A stretch of 20,194 bases of DNA from Silene noctiflora (lineage: Eukaryota; Streptophyta; Magnoliopsida; Caryophyllales; Caryophyllaceae), in NCBI GenBank assembly GCA_009801015.1, contig VHZZ01011566.1:27798-47991 (forward strand), written 5' to 3'. Positions 9,381 through 19,208 of this stretch are shown piece after piece (positions within the stretch are counted from its first letter, which is position 1; each line of letters begins with the position of its first letter). Below the pieces are notes generated by a model, which did no database searches, was not told the DNA's origin, and worked only from the letters and a program-made list of their open reading frames with translations. Made by a program: the position numbers and the translations under genes.

Positions 9381-10720
9381 AATAGATCCAACTAAAGAGC
9401 TAAAATTATCTCCCAAGGCGACATTATTCCGAGCACACCAGATCGTGCAGATAGCACAAAGAAAGGAAATGATTAAGACCTTGGGATCACTAAGCGTAAG
9501 AAGGTAAGAAATCCATTTAATAATCCAATCTTGAATGTTTATCATTTGACTTTGTCTAGATCTGGCTCAAAGTTGAGTACCCCTCCAGAATCTTGAAGCA
9601 AAGGGACAGTCTCTGAATAAGTGCTCTAGCTAAAGACTCAACTTCCTCACGATCACAAAGATATGACAGACAATAGACTTCCAAATTCCTACTCTAGAAT
9701 TCTTTTCCTATGGCCAAGGAATTGGTAAGAATCCTCCATAAGAGGGTGATCCAAGTCCTCGGACCAGGTAAATGCCAAAGCCTTTTTTTATTAATGAAGA
9801 TCCCGCAGTTAGGGGAATTCCTGTTAAGATCTTTTATTGGCGCATTATGATTCCAAAAGGGAAACCAAACTTCACAATATCCTTTTTTTCACAAAATACT
9901 CTTTTTTAGGATATTTAGTCCAATAAGCCCAATCTTTGGAATTCTTGCGACTAATCGGAATAAACAAAAAAGCTTGAATGTCCCGCGGTTAAAAAAAAAA
10001 AAAAAACTATAAATCATATACGAATTCCATTGGCCATCCTCAATAATAAGATTTTGAACTTTAATGTTTTCCAAAAGAGGGATTGGAATTCAAGAGAGCA
10101 AAATTATTAGGAAGAGGAACCGTTTCGTTCAACCACTTGGAATTCCAAACAAAAAGATTCGAATTGTATCCAATCTTCCAAGTAATATTATTAGAAAATA
10201 GCGAAATGGCCCAAAGAACACCTTTCCCAATCTAAGTAGAATTAGGTCTTTTGTGGATGAAAGAAGCCTAATTCTCCCAGCTAATATTGTATTTAGAGCC
10301 AATAGTACGAGCTAGAAGAGAATTCTTATTCCTAAGAATATTCTAGCCAATTTTAGCCAGAAGGGCTTGATTGAAGCAAGAGACATTTACGAATGCCAAG
10401 ATCTCCAAGTCCTTTAGGTTGATTTATGAAGAGTTTACTGCACCAATGGATTCCCCTAAAATTCCTATTACCTTTCACCAAAATTGTGCCAATAAAGAAT
10501 CAATCTTTTTGACAACACTTATCAGTATTTTAAACACCAATAGAAATAAGTTGAAAGTGATGAAATGATAGAAGAGATTAGGGTGAGTCTTCCAGCTCGA
10601 GAGAGGAGTATGCGTGCCATTCCACGAAGATAGTATTTTCCTAATATTATCAATAAGATAGCTGAAATTATCTTGGCAAGTAGGACTCCTACTGACATTG
10701 GTATTCAGAGGTGTGGTAAA
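9381..10720 (-). pseudogene. LINE ORF2 remnant: end of reverse transcriptase, linker and zf-RVT region
   Basis: Read on the minus strand, frames shifted several times give, in order: LSxAGRLTLISSIISSL (near 10600; thumb region of plant LINE RT), GIHWCSKLFINQPKGLGDLG (near 10420), FNQALLAKIG (near 10360), GKGVLWAISLFSNNITWKIG (near 10200), NLIIEDGQWN (near 10040), then LLWRILTNSLAIGKEF with CLSYLCD (near 9740-9660; zf-RVT zinc-binding linker) and CTIWCARNN (near 9430). This is the usual order in plant L1-like ORF2. Several stops and at least three frameshifts; the 5' half including the RT catalytic motif is absent by 5' truncation. Confidence 0.8.
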
Positions 10721-10730
10721 TCTAACATAA
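10721..10730. repeat. LINE target-site duplication, right copy (TCTAACATAA)
   Basis: Exact partner of 741-750 at the truncated 5' end of the LINE; sits about 450 bp past the PEPC stop codon. Confidence 0.85.
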
Positions 10731-10934
10731 ATATTTCACGTGTAATAGTTATGTGACATTTAAATTCTTATTTCAGCTGAATTTTTTTAAGGAAATGTTC
10801 CCAAATTATAGACAGAGGTGAGAGCACTTTGAGAAGACTTGACAAAGGTGAGATTATCCCCCGTCAATTTTTCCTTAGTTTTATCGTGGTTGTGGACGGT
10901 CTCGCCTACATGGCCTTTTGCTCACCAAAAATAA
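10731..10934. other. PEPC downstream spacer, no gene seen
   Basis: AT-rich spacer between the LINE target duplication and the PEPC 3' UTR. No ORF of note. It contains a GGACGGTCTCGCC stretch near 10897-10909 of a kind I associate with dispersed plant repeats, but too short to call. Confidence 0.4.
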
Positions 10935-11181
10935 ATATTCATGCTAAATAACAGAACATTTATATAGATGTTCTAAGCAGCATTAGTTTGAAAACAAACT
11001 CTCAGAGATACAGAAGGAAAACTTCCCTTAGCCGGGCAACAACAAATAACACAAGCTCAACTATAAATAAAGAAAACAATACCAATACTAGAAACAGTAA
11101 TTGTAAAACCATGGCAGCTCAGCACAACTTGAGCAGAGCCAAGTCATAGTCCAGGCATTTCCAATTCACGTCGGACCCCAC
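10935..11181 (-). other. PEPC 3' UTR (approximate)
   Basis: Non-coding sequence after the PEPC stop, T/G-rich on the minus strand as plant 3' UTRs are. A near-upstream element candidate ATAAAT lies at 10958-10963 (minus strand), which would place cleavage near 10935. No canonical AATAAA is present, so the end is a guess. Confidence 0.35.
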
Positions 11182-11478
11182 TCAACCGGTGTTCTGCATG
11201 CCGGCTGCAATACCCTTCATGGTCAAAATGAGGGTGTCTTCGAGTCCAGGAGCATACTCGCTGGTCGGGTTTAACTTCACGAGCTCGGCCGCTGGTTTGT
11301 TCGATTCCATTATCTCCTTGGACAAGTGCGGCCTTACTGTTACATGGTAGTCGGGGTCACGGATTTGTTTCAGGGTGTACACTTGGCAAACATTCAAGGC
11401 TGTGATGTAAGGATCACGGAGTCGAAGTCTCTGCTTCAAGTAAGGGTCTGCTTCCAGAAGGTCCTTGTGCCCTGCAAC
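11182..11478 (-). CDS. ppc: PEPC exon 10 (aa 869-966 and stop)
   Basis: 297 nt including TGA; acceptor TTTTTGCAG. It contains Arg885 ([13 protein letters not shown]), the inhibitor-site position that is Gly in some C4 enzymes, and the C-terminal [21 protein letters not shown] region needed for activity in the family. Confidence 0.96.
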   Translation of the reverse strand, partial: VAGHKDLLEADPYLKQRLRLRDPYITALNVCQVYTLKQIRDPDYHVTVRPHLSKEIMESNKPAAELVKLNPTSEYAPGLEDTLILTMKGIAAGMQNTG

Positions 11479-14400
11479 CTGCAAAAACCAATCGATATGG
11501 GTGATGAACTGATGATGTTGCTTTATTGGCGTCTTTCAGCTTCTGTAACTAGGCACAGTAAAACTGACCCGACATATCCCCCAAAAAATAAACCAAGTAG
11601 ACATCAACACTAACTGCCTGATTTTGAAACAAAATGACCCAATTGAAACGACCTGAATGAGTCGTTAGCTATGTCAACCTGTAACCCTCTTCATAACATG
11701 GTATATCTTAACAAGCTAACAAGGCAATATTCAAACAAATATTACTCAATCAATATCCAGCAACACATATTTAGATTGGTTACCACAAACAAAATCCTAT
11801 AAGATTAGAAATGTCAGCAAAGATTAATTACCTCGAGAAGAAGGCGTTGGGTTTCCTCATAATCATGTCTCAAACGCTCACCAAATGGCTGCAGCTCCTG
11901 CGACACCAGTAATTTGTCATATAAAGCAACCATTGTAGGGTCACCCTTCGCGAAAACCATTTCAAGCAAGTCGATGGTCACTCTGAAGAAAGGCCACATA
12001 TTATACATCTCCCTGAGCATGTTAAAGTTCCGTATGTCTTTTGCAAGAACATGTTTAAATGCTGCACCAAAGCCGAGCCATACTGGGAGATGGAACCTTG
12101 TCTGGGTCCATGCAAAAATCCAAGGAATTGCGCGAAGAGATTCGATTCCTCCGCTTGGCTTTCTCTTTGAAGGGCGGCTCCCTATGTTCATGCGTCCATA
12201 CTCCAACTCGGGTGTTGCCTATAGCAGAAAATAAGGTTTAGAAGCAGCCCAGGTCTTTTCATATCCATGTTTAAAGTTTAAATGAAGATGACATATGACA
12301 CAAATTATGAGGAAATAGCAACAACATGAACATTTTGCCAGCTATCCACAGCGCAGGAGGCGAATTACGCAGGTAAATATCTTGTGAAAAATACCAATCT
12401 CAAAATACACCAACAACATGAACATTTCAAGGAGCACTAAGTGAAAAGATAAAAGCATGAAAAATTAAGAACTTACAAGGCGGAAATACTCGACAAATCG
12501 AGGCTCTTGGAAAACAATTGACCGGTATTCCTTTGTGGCAACAACAGCCATCTCATCTAAGAGTGCACGCCATTCCGGTTTTGGGGAGATCGGAGGATGC
12601 ATACCATGCTCAAGCGTGGCAGCTGTGTACCTCTGGAGTGTTCTAAAACACAGGTGCTCTTCTCCAAAAGATTGTTCAATAACTTCACCTTGCACAGTAA
12701 CACGGAGAGACCCATGAATAGTGTCTGGTGGCTGAGACAAAATAGCGAGATGAGTGGGACCTCCTCCTCTTCCAACGGTCCCACCTCGTCCATGAAACAT
12801 CGTGAGCTTCACGCCAAACTCCTTGGCTACCTTTATTAGTTCCTCTTGAACTTTGTACAACTGCCAAGCGGCAGAGAGACGGCCCGCATCCTTACCAGAG
12901 TCAGAGTACCCAATCATGACTTCTTGCTTTCCATTAATCCTATTTTTGTACCAATCTACCGAGAAGAGGCGAGTTAGGGCAGCTGGGGCAGCCTCCAGGT
13001 CAGCAAGTTTCTCAAACAACGGTACAACTCTCAAAGGTTCCTTGATATGACATTCGCGCTGCAGAAGCTCAACAGCAAGCACATCGGAAGGGGCAGTAGC
13101 CATAGAAATGATGTAAGCGCCAAAGCTATCGGATGGGAGTTCTGAGATCACATGAAATGTGTCTAGAACATCAGAAATTTCTTCAGTCTTGGGAAGGTCT
13201 GGACCAAACAAAGGGCGCTTGCCCTGAAGCTCAGATAATAGCCATTCCTGTCTTTTGTCTTCTGGCCAGTCGCGGTAGGACCCAATCTCTAGGTGCCTGG
13301 TAATGGCGTCCATTACATCAGTGTGCCTCTCTGATTCTTGCCTAATATCAAGTTTTACAAAGGAAAGGCCGAAAGTTGAGACTTGTCGCATGAAATCAAG
13401 GAGACTCCCATCAGCAATGGGCCGATCACCACAGGCACAAAGTGACCTATAGCATAGCTCAAGAGGCTCTAGAAACTACAGAAAGAACGCAAATGAAGAT
13501 AATTAAACCAGTAGTCAGCCACATGGTTCAGTATCCCAAACTTACGTTACTCAGACTCGGCTACAAGCGACAGACGACAGACTCTCCCGCGTGTCAGACA
13601 CAGCTATATTGTGAAAAGTATCATGTTTTGGAATTGATGAACTAATATGAAGTAGCATCATCTTGAGTTAGAAGTAACATAGTCCCAAAAAGTTTATCAG
13701 AAGCAAAATAATCAATAAATAGCAAAGGGATATATGTTCTTCAAACAATATTTGTAAGTTGTAACCTCTAATAAGTGAAAAGGAGAAAAATAAGGGGTAA
13801 GATAATAATCATAGTAGATATAGCTGAAAAGCAAACCTCATCAGTATGGGTGAAAATTGCTTCTTCAGGGATATCAGAGACTACATTTGTCAACAAATGA
13901 CGAGCACGTTCACGTGTATTATAGAGCTTATCTCTCACGTCAGCAAGAATAACACGATATGGCTCATTTGGAGGGATTTTCTTCCAGAACTCTGCACATT
14001 AGTAGCAGCAGAAGAAGAAATATAATCAATTTCACCAAAGTCGCTTGTATCTAAAAAGAAACAGCAAGAAAATGAAATTCTCCTAAAAGTTATTCCAACC
14101 ATCTTGTCCACTAGTAAAACAATTAAGTTATCTTGACTGAACTTTTCTACTGGTTTCCATTTTCACCCTACCTCATCGCTAAAAACTAAAACAATAAATC
14201 GTATTATGTTGGAAATTGATATGACACACATTAGAGAGAGGAAGGCATACCAATGTAGTGTTTAGCATCCCTCTTAGAAAATCTGTGAAGTTCATCCGCC
14301 CGAGCACGTAATTCATCGCTGCATCTCCACATAGACAGCTAGTAACAAAATGAGAGAATTAAAATCTCAGCTATGGCATAACTTCTACTCTTCTACGAAA

Positions 14401-17159
14401 AAAGTAAAACTAAGAGCATGGGTCATATGCTCATACCTCAAACATAAGGTCCTCTATCTGAGAGAAGTACATATTGGCAGCCATCATTCTAGCTAACAAG
14501 CATACATCTCTAGTCACTTCAGGTGTAACTCTGGGATTCCCTGCAAAGAAAGAATTCATTGAAAAGAGAAGTGATAAATTAACTCCGTTACTGAACCAAA
14601 AAAAAAACAGTCTTAAAATAAGTTAAAACGTTTAAATGACCACCACTCTAACTAATGAAAATAGCAGTACTTCTGTGAAACATCCATAGCGGGACCGTAT
14701 ACATAATGATAACAAAATAAACATTCCCAAAAAAATAGAGGATTGCATACCGTCTCGATCACCCCCCATCCACGATGAGAACTGAATAAGAGGAGCATTA
14801 TAGGGAACTCGTTCATTTATGCCTATGTTCTTCAATGCAGTGTCAACGCGTCTCAGAAACTTAGGAACACCTTTCCAAATAGTCTCATGGAAATAGCTCA
14901 TTCCTGCTCTCATCTCATCCTGAGGTGTAGGCTGAGTCCTCCTTATCTCATCCGTACGAAATGCAGCTTGTATCTAAATGAATGCAAAATATGAACATAT
15001 CATAATTCATAATTATATAAAAGTATAAATAAGACATATTGATATCCAATGATTCTACAGAGACAGATAAAGCTCCCAAATACTAAAATTTATGTAACAA
15101 TACCTACCAATCAGAAATAATAAATGAATCACATACCTCTCTTTGAAGAGCTTCATCAAGTTCCTGCTTATCATCGGGAGTAATGTCCTTAGCGTAAAGC
15201 TGAGCCAAACAATCTCTTATCCTGGGAAAAGAAAAAAGAAAAAAAAAGGTTGTGAGACAAACAAGAATGCCATACTTTTACATTCAATGAGGCTACCAAA
15301 GCAGAGGTTGAAATGGCATAGATGGGGTTAGATGACCTTCAAGCAAGTTACTATAACTATTTTTATTTGCCAAACAACTCAAATGGATTATATGGGAGAC
15401 GGCCCCACCCCTTATTGATAAACACCAAGAAATCCTCGAGCTAAATGATCACTAAGTCACCATCCTCTAGGAAAAAGAAAGAAAGAACAACTGCTAATCT
15501 ACATCAAGTAGAATCTTTTCATCAATCAAATGACGAAGAAATCAGTCACAAGATATACCTGCCATGCTTCTGGAGCAAAGATCGACGAACAGATTGAGTA
15601 GGGTGAGCTGTAAGAACCAGGTCAACAGTTTGGTTTTTTAAAGTATCAAACACTTCTTGAGGGGATTTTTTCATATCCACCACAAGCCTCCTTAGTGTTT
15701 CTTCAATATCGGATTCAGTTATTGCAGAGCTCTCATCAACAAAATCTCCTTTCTTCACCTTTTTAATCCTTCTGCGGTAAGCTATTTGGACTTCCTCGGC
15801 TAAGTTGCCCAGGTTAAGCATGTGAGCAAAAGATTTTGTGACCACGATAGAATCTCCAGCATCTAAACTGGTAATCATGTTTCCGAGCTCCTCCAGCTTC
15901 TTAGGATCACGAGTCCTCTCATATTCAGCAGCATGTTCATACAACTCTTGCACCTATTGCATGCATTCAATTATCAAATCAAAGATGAACCGATGAAGTA
16001 CAAAATCCTACTAAAAATGATCGAGTTCTTTGCATGATTTTATCAGAATTAACAATATCCATGTTTGTTCGGTGCTTCCCTTTCCCTAGCAATATTATCC
16101 GTTCCCCATCTCACAATTCTCCTCACTGGTGCCTCCGGTGCTCTCTGTCCCACATGGCCAAATTAAACGGTTTTCCCTCATCTTATCTTCTATTGACAGG
16201 AAATTGTTTGGACAACCAACCAAAACTCTTGCATAACACCATGGAAAGGCAGGAAATTGTTTAGACAACCAATTAATATTGTAAACCAGAGCCTAAATTC
16301 AACAAAAGTTAAAGCTTCACGACTAAGAATGTCAGAATGCAAAGTGAAACCACTGTGAAAGACACATCAAAAACAGTTGAGCTCACGCAAAAAAATGAAA
16401 AATGAAAAGATTATAATCAAAGAGCAAATTCACCGGTAAAAGTCTCCAATTTTTGTAGTACAGCATTACAAATGACAATATGTAAAGCATCATCACCATT
16501 CATCAATAACAACAATATTACCGCAAATTGCAAGGTAAAGTGGTCGGATGTACACAGCCTTACCCTTACCCTTATGTTAGCAACACAGTCTGTTCCGGGT
16601 GACCCAAGATGAATTCCAATAAAAATACATCAGAAAGAACAACGGAGTATACAAACTACTGCCTACACCCTACAAACACACAAATATACAAAACTCCAAA
16701 AAATTACCAATAACCCAAAAAATCATCAGTAGAAAACTGAATTATCTTACGTATATATTATTTAAAAAAAAACCCTTAAAAAAAACTTAAAAAATCTGAT
16801 CATACAAATTTCCGAAAATGCCCATCTGGGTAATTTGCCAATAGATAATCCCAAACATACAATTTACAAATCAATAGTTTTCATTAATAACAAATCAAAA
16901 TTTAAACAAAAACATTACAGTAAAATAAGTGACACTGGCACACCATAACAGTAATCCAAAAAGATAAAAAGGGTAAAAAAGAAAAAAATACCGTTTCCCT
17001 AATATCTTCACCATGAAGAGACTGAAGAATATCGAGAAAACGATCAAGTAACAAAGCATCATATTCAACAAGCTTATCATCTTCAGACACTTTCCTTGGT
17101 GCAAGTAACCTTAACTGTGCATCAATGGAGGTCAATCTCTCCAACTTCACTGTTGCCAT
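11182..17159 (-). CDS. ppc: Plant-type phosphoenolpyruvate carboxylase, 10 exons, 966 aa, intact
   Basis: Cytosolic enzyme that carboxylates phosphoenolpyruvate with bicarbonate to oxaloacetate and phosphate; anaplerotic in C3 tissue, the first CO2 fixation step in C4/CAM plants; works as a homotetramer. Coding join on the minus strand: 17159-16992, 15953-15559, 15221-15137, 14973-14751, 14540-14437, 14338-14251, 13991-13837, 13475-12477, 12218-11832, 11478-11182. All nine introns are GT-AG and phases fit. Seen in the translation: Ser11 in the phosphorylation motif [11 protein letters not shown], catalytic TAHPTQS with His173, GGDRDGNP (286-293), [10 protein letters not shown] (595-604), glycine-rich [14 protein letters not shown] (633-646, His634), and C-terminal QNTG. 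Length equals the usual 965-970 aa. Ala775 (WIFAW) and Arg885 (KQRLRLR) match the C3, malate-sensitive state of the positions called 774 and 884 in Flaveria. The start is the first ATG with this N-terminus, in good context (A at -3, G at +4). QNTG and the Ser11 motif exclude bacterial-type PEPC. The family call is near certain; the paralogue lineage is not resolved. Confidence 0.97.
11832..12218 (-). CDS. ppc: PEPC exon 9 (aa 740-868)
   Basis: 387 nt; begins [20 protein letters not shown] (acceptor CTATAG). It holds Ala775 in [12 protein letters not shown], the position where C4 enzymes carry Ser, and [16 protein letters not shown]; ends QRLLLE before donor GTAATT. Confidence 0.95.
12477..13475 (-). 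CDS. ppc: PEPC exon 8 (aa 407-739), main catalytic exon
   Basis: 999 nt, exactly 333 codons, no internal stop. It starts [20 protein letters not shown] (acceptor TGTAG) and holds the allosteric/catalytic core: [17 protein letters not shown] (595-604), the mobile glycine loop [14 protein letters not shown] (633-646) and [11 protein letters not shown]. It ends FVEYFRL before the consensus donor GTAAGT. Confidence 0.96.
13837..13991 (-). CDS. ppc: PEPC exon 7 (aa 355-406)
   Basis: 155 nt; acceptor [27 protein letters not shown] and following, ending THTDE in phase 0. The donor GTTTGC is the weakest of the gene. Confidence 0.93.
14251..14338 (-). CDS. ppc: PEPC exon 6 (aa 326-355)
   Basis: 88 nt; acceptor [27 protein letters not shown] and following KRDAKHYI; ends with the first base of Glu355 before donor GTATGC. 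Confidence 0.93.
14437..14540 (-). CDS. ppc: PEPC exon 5 (aa 291-325)
   Basis: 104 nt; acceptor TTTGCAG, completes Gly291 and continues [19 protein letters not shown]; ends with FE in phase 0 before donor GTATGA. Confidence 0.94.
14751..14973 (-). CDS. ppc: PEPC exon 4 (aa 217-291)
   Basis: 223 nt; begins [17 protein letters not shown] and ends in SSWMGGDRD plus the first base of Gly291, donor GTATGC. GGDRDGNP is an active-site signature of the family and is split by intron 4. Confidence 0.95.
15137..15221 (-). CDS. ppc: PEPC exon 3 (aa 188-216)
   Basis: 85 nt; the acceptor is preceded by a long pyrimidine tract (read on the minus strand). It encodes the [18 protein letters not shown] segment and ends in phase 0 before donor GTATGT. 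Too short for ORF detection; placed from family homology and splice sites. Confidence 0.93.
15559..15953 (-). CDS. ppc: PEPC exon 2 (aa 57-188)
   Basis: 395 nt; acceptor ATAG at 15954-15957, donor GTATAT at 15558. It carries [10 protein letters not shown], the [12 protein letters not shown] helix and the catalytic-histidine motif TAHPTQS (His173). It ends two bases into the codon for Arg188, which exon 3 completes. Confidence 0.95.
15954..16991 (-). other. PEPC intron 1 (1038 bp), longest intron
   Basis: Donor GTATTT, acceptor ATGCAATAG. It carries a SINE-like remnant (about 16488-16620), a near-exact 23-bp direct repeat CAGGAAATTGTTTGGACAAC.. at 16197 and 16250 (one mismatch), and long A/T homopolymer stretches near 16760-16790. 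No ORF resembling a protein domain. Confidence 0.85.
16488..16620 (-). mobile_element. SINE-like remnant in PEPC intron 1
   Basis: On the minus strand the order GGTCACCCGGAACAG, GTGTTGCTAACA, GGGTAAGGCTGTGTACATCC, GACC, TTACC..GCAATTTGCGGTA, then a TATTGTTGTTATTG tail matches the 3' half of tRNA-derived plant SINEs (the GGGTAAGGCTGCGTACA core and TTG-type tail are the recognisable parts). A clear A/B-box promoter was not found, so it is a 5'-truncated or diverged copy, same orientation as the gene. Confidence 0.6.
16992..17159 (-). CDS. ppc: PEPC exon 1 (aa 1-56)
   Basis: 168 nt, ends in phase 0 at ACG followed by donor GTATTT. It encodes the N-terminal regulatory extension with Ser11, the target of PEPC kinase in plant-type enzymes, followed by the conserved [16 protein letters not shown] helix region. 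Confidence 0.95.
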
Positions 17160-17267
17160 TATTACAACTTCAACACTCCTCTAGAAATTACTACACTCCA
17201 CTAGATTGTACCCAAAAAAAGGAAAAGAAATGGGAAAATGTAAACTTTATAAAAGAAAAAGATGGGG

Positions 17268-17274
17268 TTTTATA
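17268..17274 (-). promoter_or_regulatory. Alternative proximal TATA box (TATAAAA)
   Basis: CCTATAAAACCCC on the minus strand, about 115 bp upstream of the ATG. It would give a leader of roughly 80 nt lacking the upstream ORF. Less favoured, but cannot be excluded without transcript ends. Confidence 0.3.
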
Positions 17275-17282
17275 GGGTGTGA

Positions 17283-17312
17283 TTAAGGGATGTGAGAATT
17301 GATTGAAATCAT
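17283..17312 (-). other. Upstream ORF of 9 codons in the PEPC leader
   Basis: The only ATG between the distal TATA candidate and the PEPC start lies at 17312-17310 and opens a 9-residue frame (MISINSHIP) ending TAA at 17285-17283, about 120 nt upstream of the main ATG. It is in the mRNA only if transcription starts at the distal TATA. Confidence 0.4.
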
Positions 17313-17458
17313 GCAAAAGTGATAAACTATTATATTATCACGGATGATGAATGACTGAATGAATGAGTGACTGAAAGATGAGAGACTGAGAGTTGTGTTT
17401 TGTTGTGTCGTGTTTGTGTTGGGATGGTTCTCTTTGTGATAAGTTCCTTTGTTGGGGG

Positions 17459-17466
17459 TATTTATA
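17459..17466 (-). promoter_or_regulatory. Preferred PEPC TATA box (TATAAATA)
   Basis: TATAAATA followed by CCCCCAAC on the minus strand, 300 bp upstream of the ATG. Best match to a plant TATA box in the 5' flank; the following A/C-rich stretch suits an initiation region. The MITE ends about 70 bp further upstream. Confidence 0.55.
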
Positions 17467-17538
17467 ATGATTTTACAACGGAGTTTTCTCGAGTTTCAAT
17501 TGGATTTTGGTTCCATACAAATTTCTATTTAAAACCTA

Positions 17539-17814
17539 CTCCCTCCGATCAGACAAATGGTAACGTAGGGAAAAAGTGGTTATTTAAGAAAAGGTGGAAA
17601 AGTGAGGGGTAAAGTAGGAAAATTTGATTGGGGCCACATGGGTTTATGTGGATTAAATAGGTAGTTTGTGAGTGGGTGAGTGGATAATAAAGTTGTAAAT
17701 AGGTAGTGGATGTAAGGGTAATTTAGTCTTTTTTCATGCCAAATATGGTATGTTACCATTGGTGTGGATCATCCATTTTAGGTAAGTGTTACCATCTGTC
17801 TGGATCGGAGGGAG
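17539..17814. mobile_element. Stowaway-like MITE (Tc1/mariner type), 276 bp
   Basis: Terminal inverted repeats: left CTCCCTCCGATCAGACAAAT.. from 17539, right (complement) CTCCCTCCGATCCAGACAGA.. from 17814. They pair over about 27 bp with one indel and one mismatch, continuing into GGTAAC. Flanked by TA on both sides (17537-17538, 17815-17816), the mariner target duplication. The interior has no ORF with a transposase motif. A second partial copy of the subterminal motif GTTACCATTGGTGTGGATCA lies just inside the right end. It sits directly upstream of the PEPC core promoter. Confidence 0.9.
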
Positions 17815-17816
17815 TA

Positions 17817-18763
17817 TATGATTTGTTTGTTTTTAAGTTTTAAACGGGTCAATTCTAGCAAAAGAATAAAGAATAATGTGTATGGAATACGAAAATGTTT
17901 GTCCTATGTATTGGAGTAGGTGTATATATTTAACTCATTTTAATCGTAAGACATATGTCCCGTTTTAAGAGAGACTTACCATTATTTCAAATTTCATTCA
18001 TATTTTAATTTTAATACTTAGTTTGGTAGTACTCGTATATATTCCGGAGTAAGAATTATGGAATGTCAAAGATGGAAGTCTGATTATATAAATGTCTTTT
18101 CATTTAAGTAAATAGTCATTCTTTTTTGCCTCTCATTATGGACATTTAGGTTAACTCATCTATATTTTCGGTTTTAGTATATCACGATTCACAAATTTGT
18201 TTATGAGTATTATCAATATTATTAAGTGATTATTTGTTAAGTTTTATTGGCAGTGAATAATTCTAATTAGGTTAGTTTTATAATATACACTAGGTAGCAT
18301 TCTGTACTTCGCGCGGCCGGCTTGTATATGCAGTAGAAGTAAAATTATTAACTTTTCCACTAACTAATTCATGAGTATATCTTTACCTTTAAAGATTTAG
18401 TATTAAAACAATTTAGCTAATGAGTAAGCTCTAATAGTTTTATACTAATTGATATTTTTTTATACGACTTTGTTTTTTTCTCCTTAAAATTAATATGTAC
18501 TTACGTTGAAGGAAAATAATACACAATAAATCTCATAGTTAGAATCGCATGCTTCACACAGTCAGTATTTATGTTTAGTTTGTTTAGCTCGACAATGTGT
18601 TAAAATTTTAAAACTTTCTACAACTATTTGGTATATTATTTCTGGGTTTTTTTCGTGGTCAAGTTCTTTATTAACGTCACACTTTCCCATTCATATTAAT
18701 AATCGGCCTTAGTTATTGTTTACAATAAAAAAAAAAGGTCAAACCGATTAGGAGGCTATTATA
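17817..18763. other. AT-rich intergenic region, no gene seen
   Basis: About 950 bp upstream of the MITE without coding potential. The only distinctive block is a short GC-rich patch, GTACTTCGCGCGGCCGGC (about 18304-18321), in otherwise AT-rich DNA. Such a patch occurs at ends of some dispersed plant repeats, but no second end was found. Confidence 0.5.
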
Positions 18764-18836
18764 TTAGCATATAAAATGGCTCTTTAATTTTGAGTTTTGT
18801 GGCTAGAATGTCATAAATATGTAATATATCCAACTT

Positions 18837-19010
18837 TGTTATGAATACATGTATTATGGATGTCTATAATTTAAGATGATTCTAGAATTATCCCTTCACA
18901 TTCTCATGCCATAACTCTTACTTGTAATCATGTATATATACCCCTTTGTACTAATAAAAATTAGATACTTCTCTACTATCACTCCCTCTTCTTCTCTATA
19001 TTTTATAACA
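18837..19010 (+). repeat. TRIM left (5') LTR
   Basis: 174 bp, TG...CA ends. Contains CATGTATATATACCCC, a TATA-like candidate. It is the shorter copy and lacks the 17-bp insertion of its partner. Confidence 0.92.
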
Positions 19011-19208
19011 CGTTATCAGCACGACTCTACCTAAATGAGCAAAAGGGAAATTAACAACCTTAACTTCTTAATCTATTATATTATTATTATTAAGATCTGA
19101 TAATCTGGAGGATATCGTACTCTTTTCCTTTCTAGTGTTTTTCCCGCAGGGTTTTTCTAGTAAGTTTTTTAATGAGGCAATTTCACCAACGTATTTACAG
19201 TAATGGAC

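Larger units (their letters stand above)
17160..17436 (-). promoter_or_regulatory. PEPC 5' leader (approximate) with CT-rich and CATT-type repeats
   Basis: From the preferred TATA box the transcription start would fall near 17430-17436, giving a leader of about 270 nt. It is C/T-rich, with a CATTCATTCAGTCATTCATC-type microsatellite (about 17343-17375). It has a TAA immediately upstream of the PEPC ATG, so the start codon cannot move further 5' in frame. A 5' UTR intron is not excluded. Confidence 0.5.

Noticed and set aside
10371-10568. 65-codon plus-strand ORF
   Set aside because: Antisense to recognisable LINE ORF2 sequence on the minus strand.
11326-13645. Several plus-strand ORFs of 60-106 codons opposite PEPC exons 8-10
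   Set aside because: Shadows of the high-quality PEPC exons on the other strand; no domain and no start context.
15380-15420. GGGAGACGGCCCC stretch in PEPC intron 2 as a transposon end
   Set aside because: Only one short motif, no paired end and no target duplication found.
17400-17612. 70-codon plus-strand ORF in the PEPC promoter
   Set aside because: Spans the TATA region and the MITE end; no domain; chance ORF.
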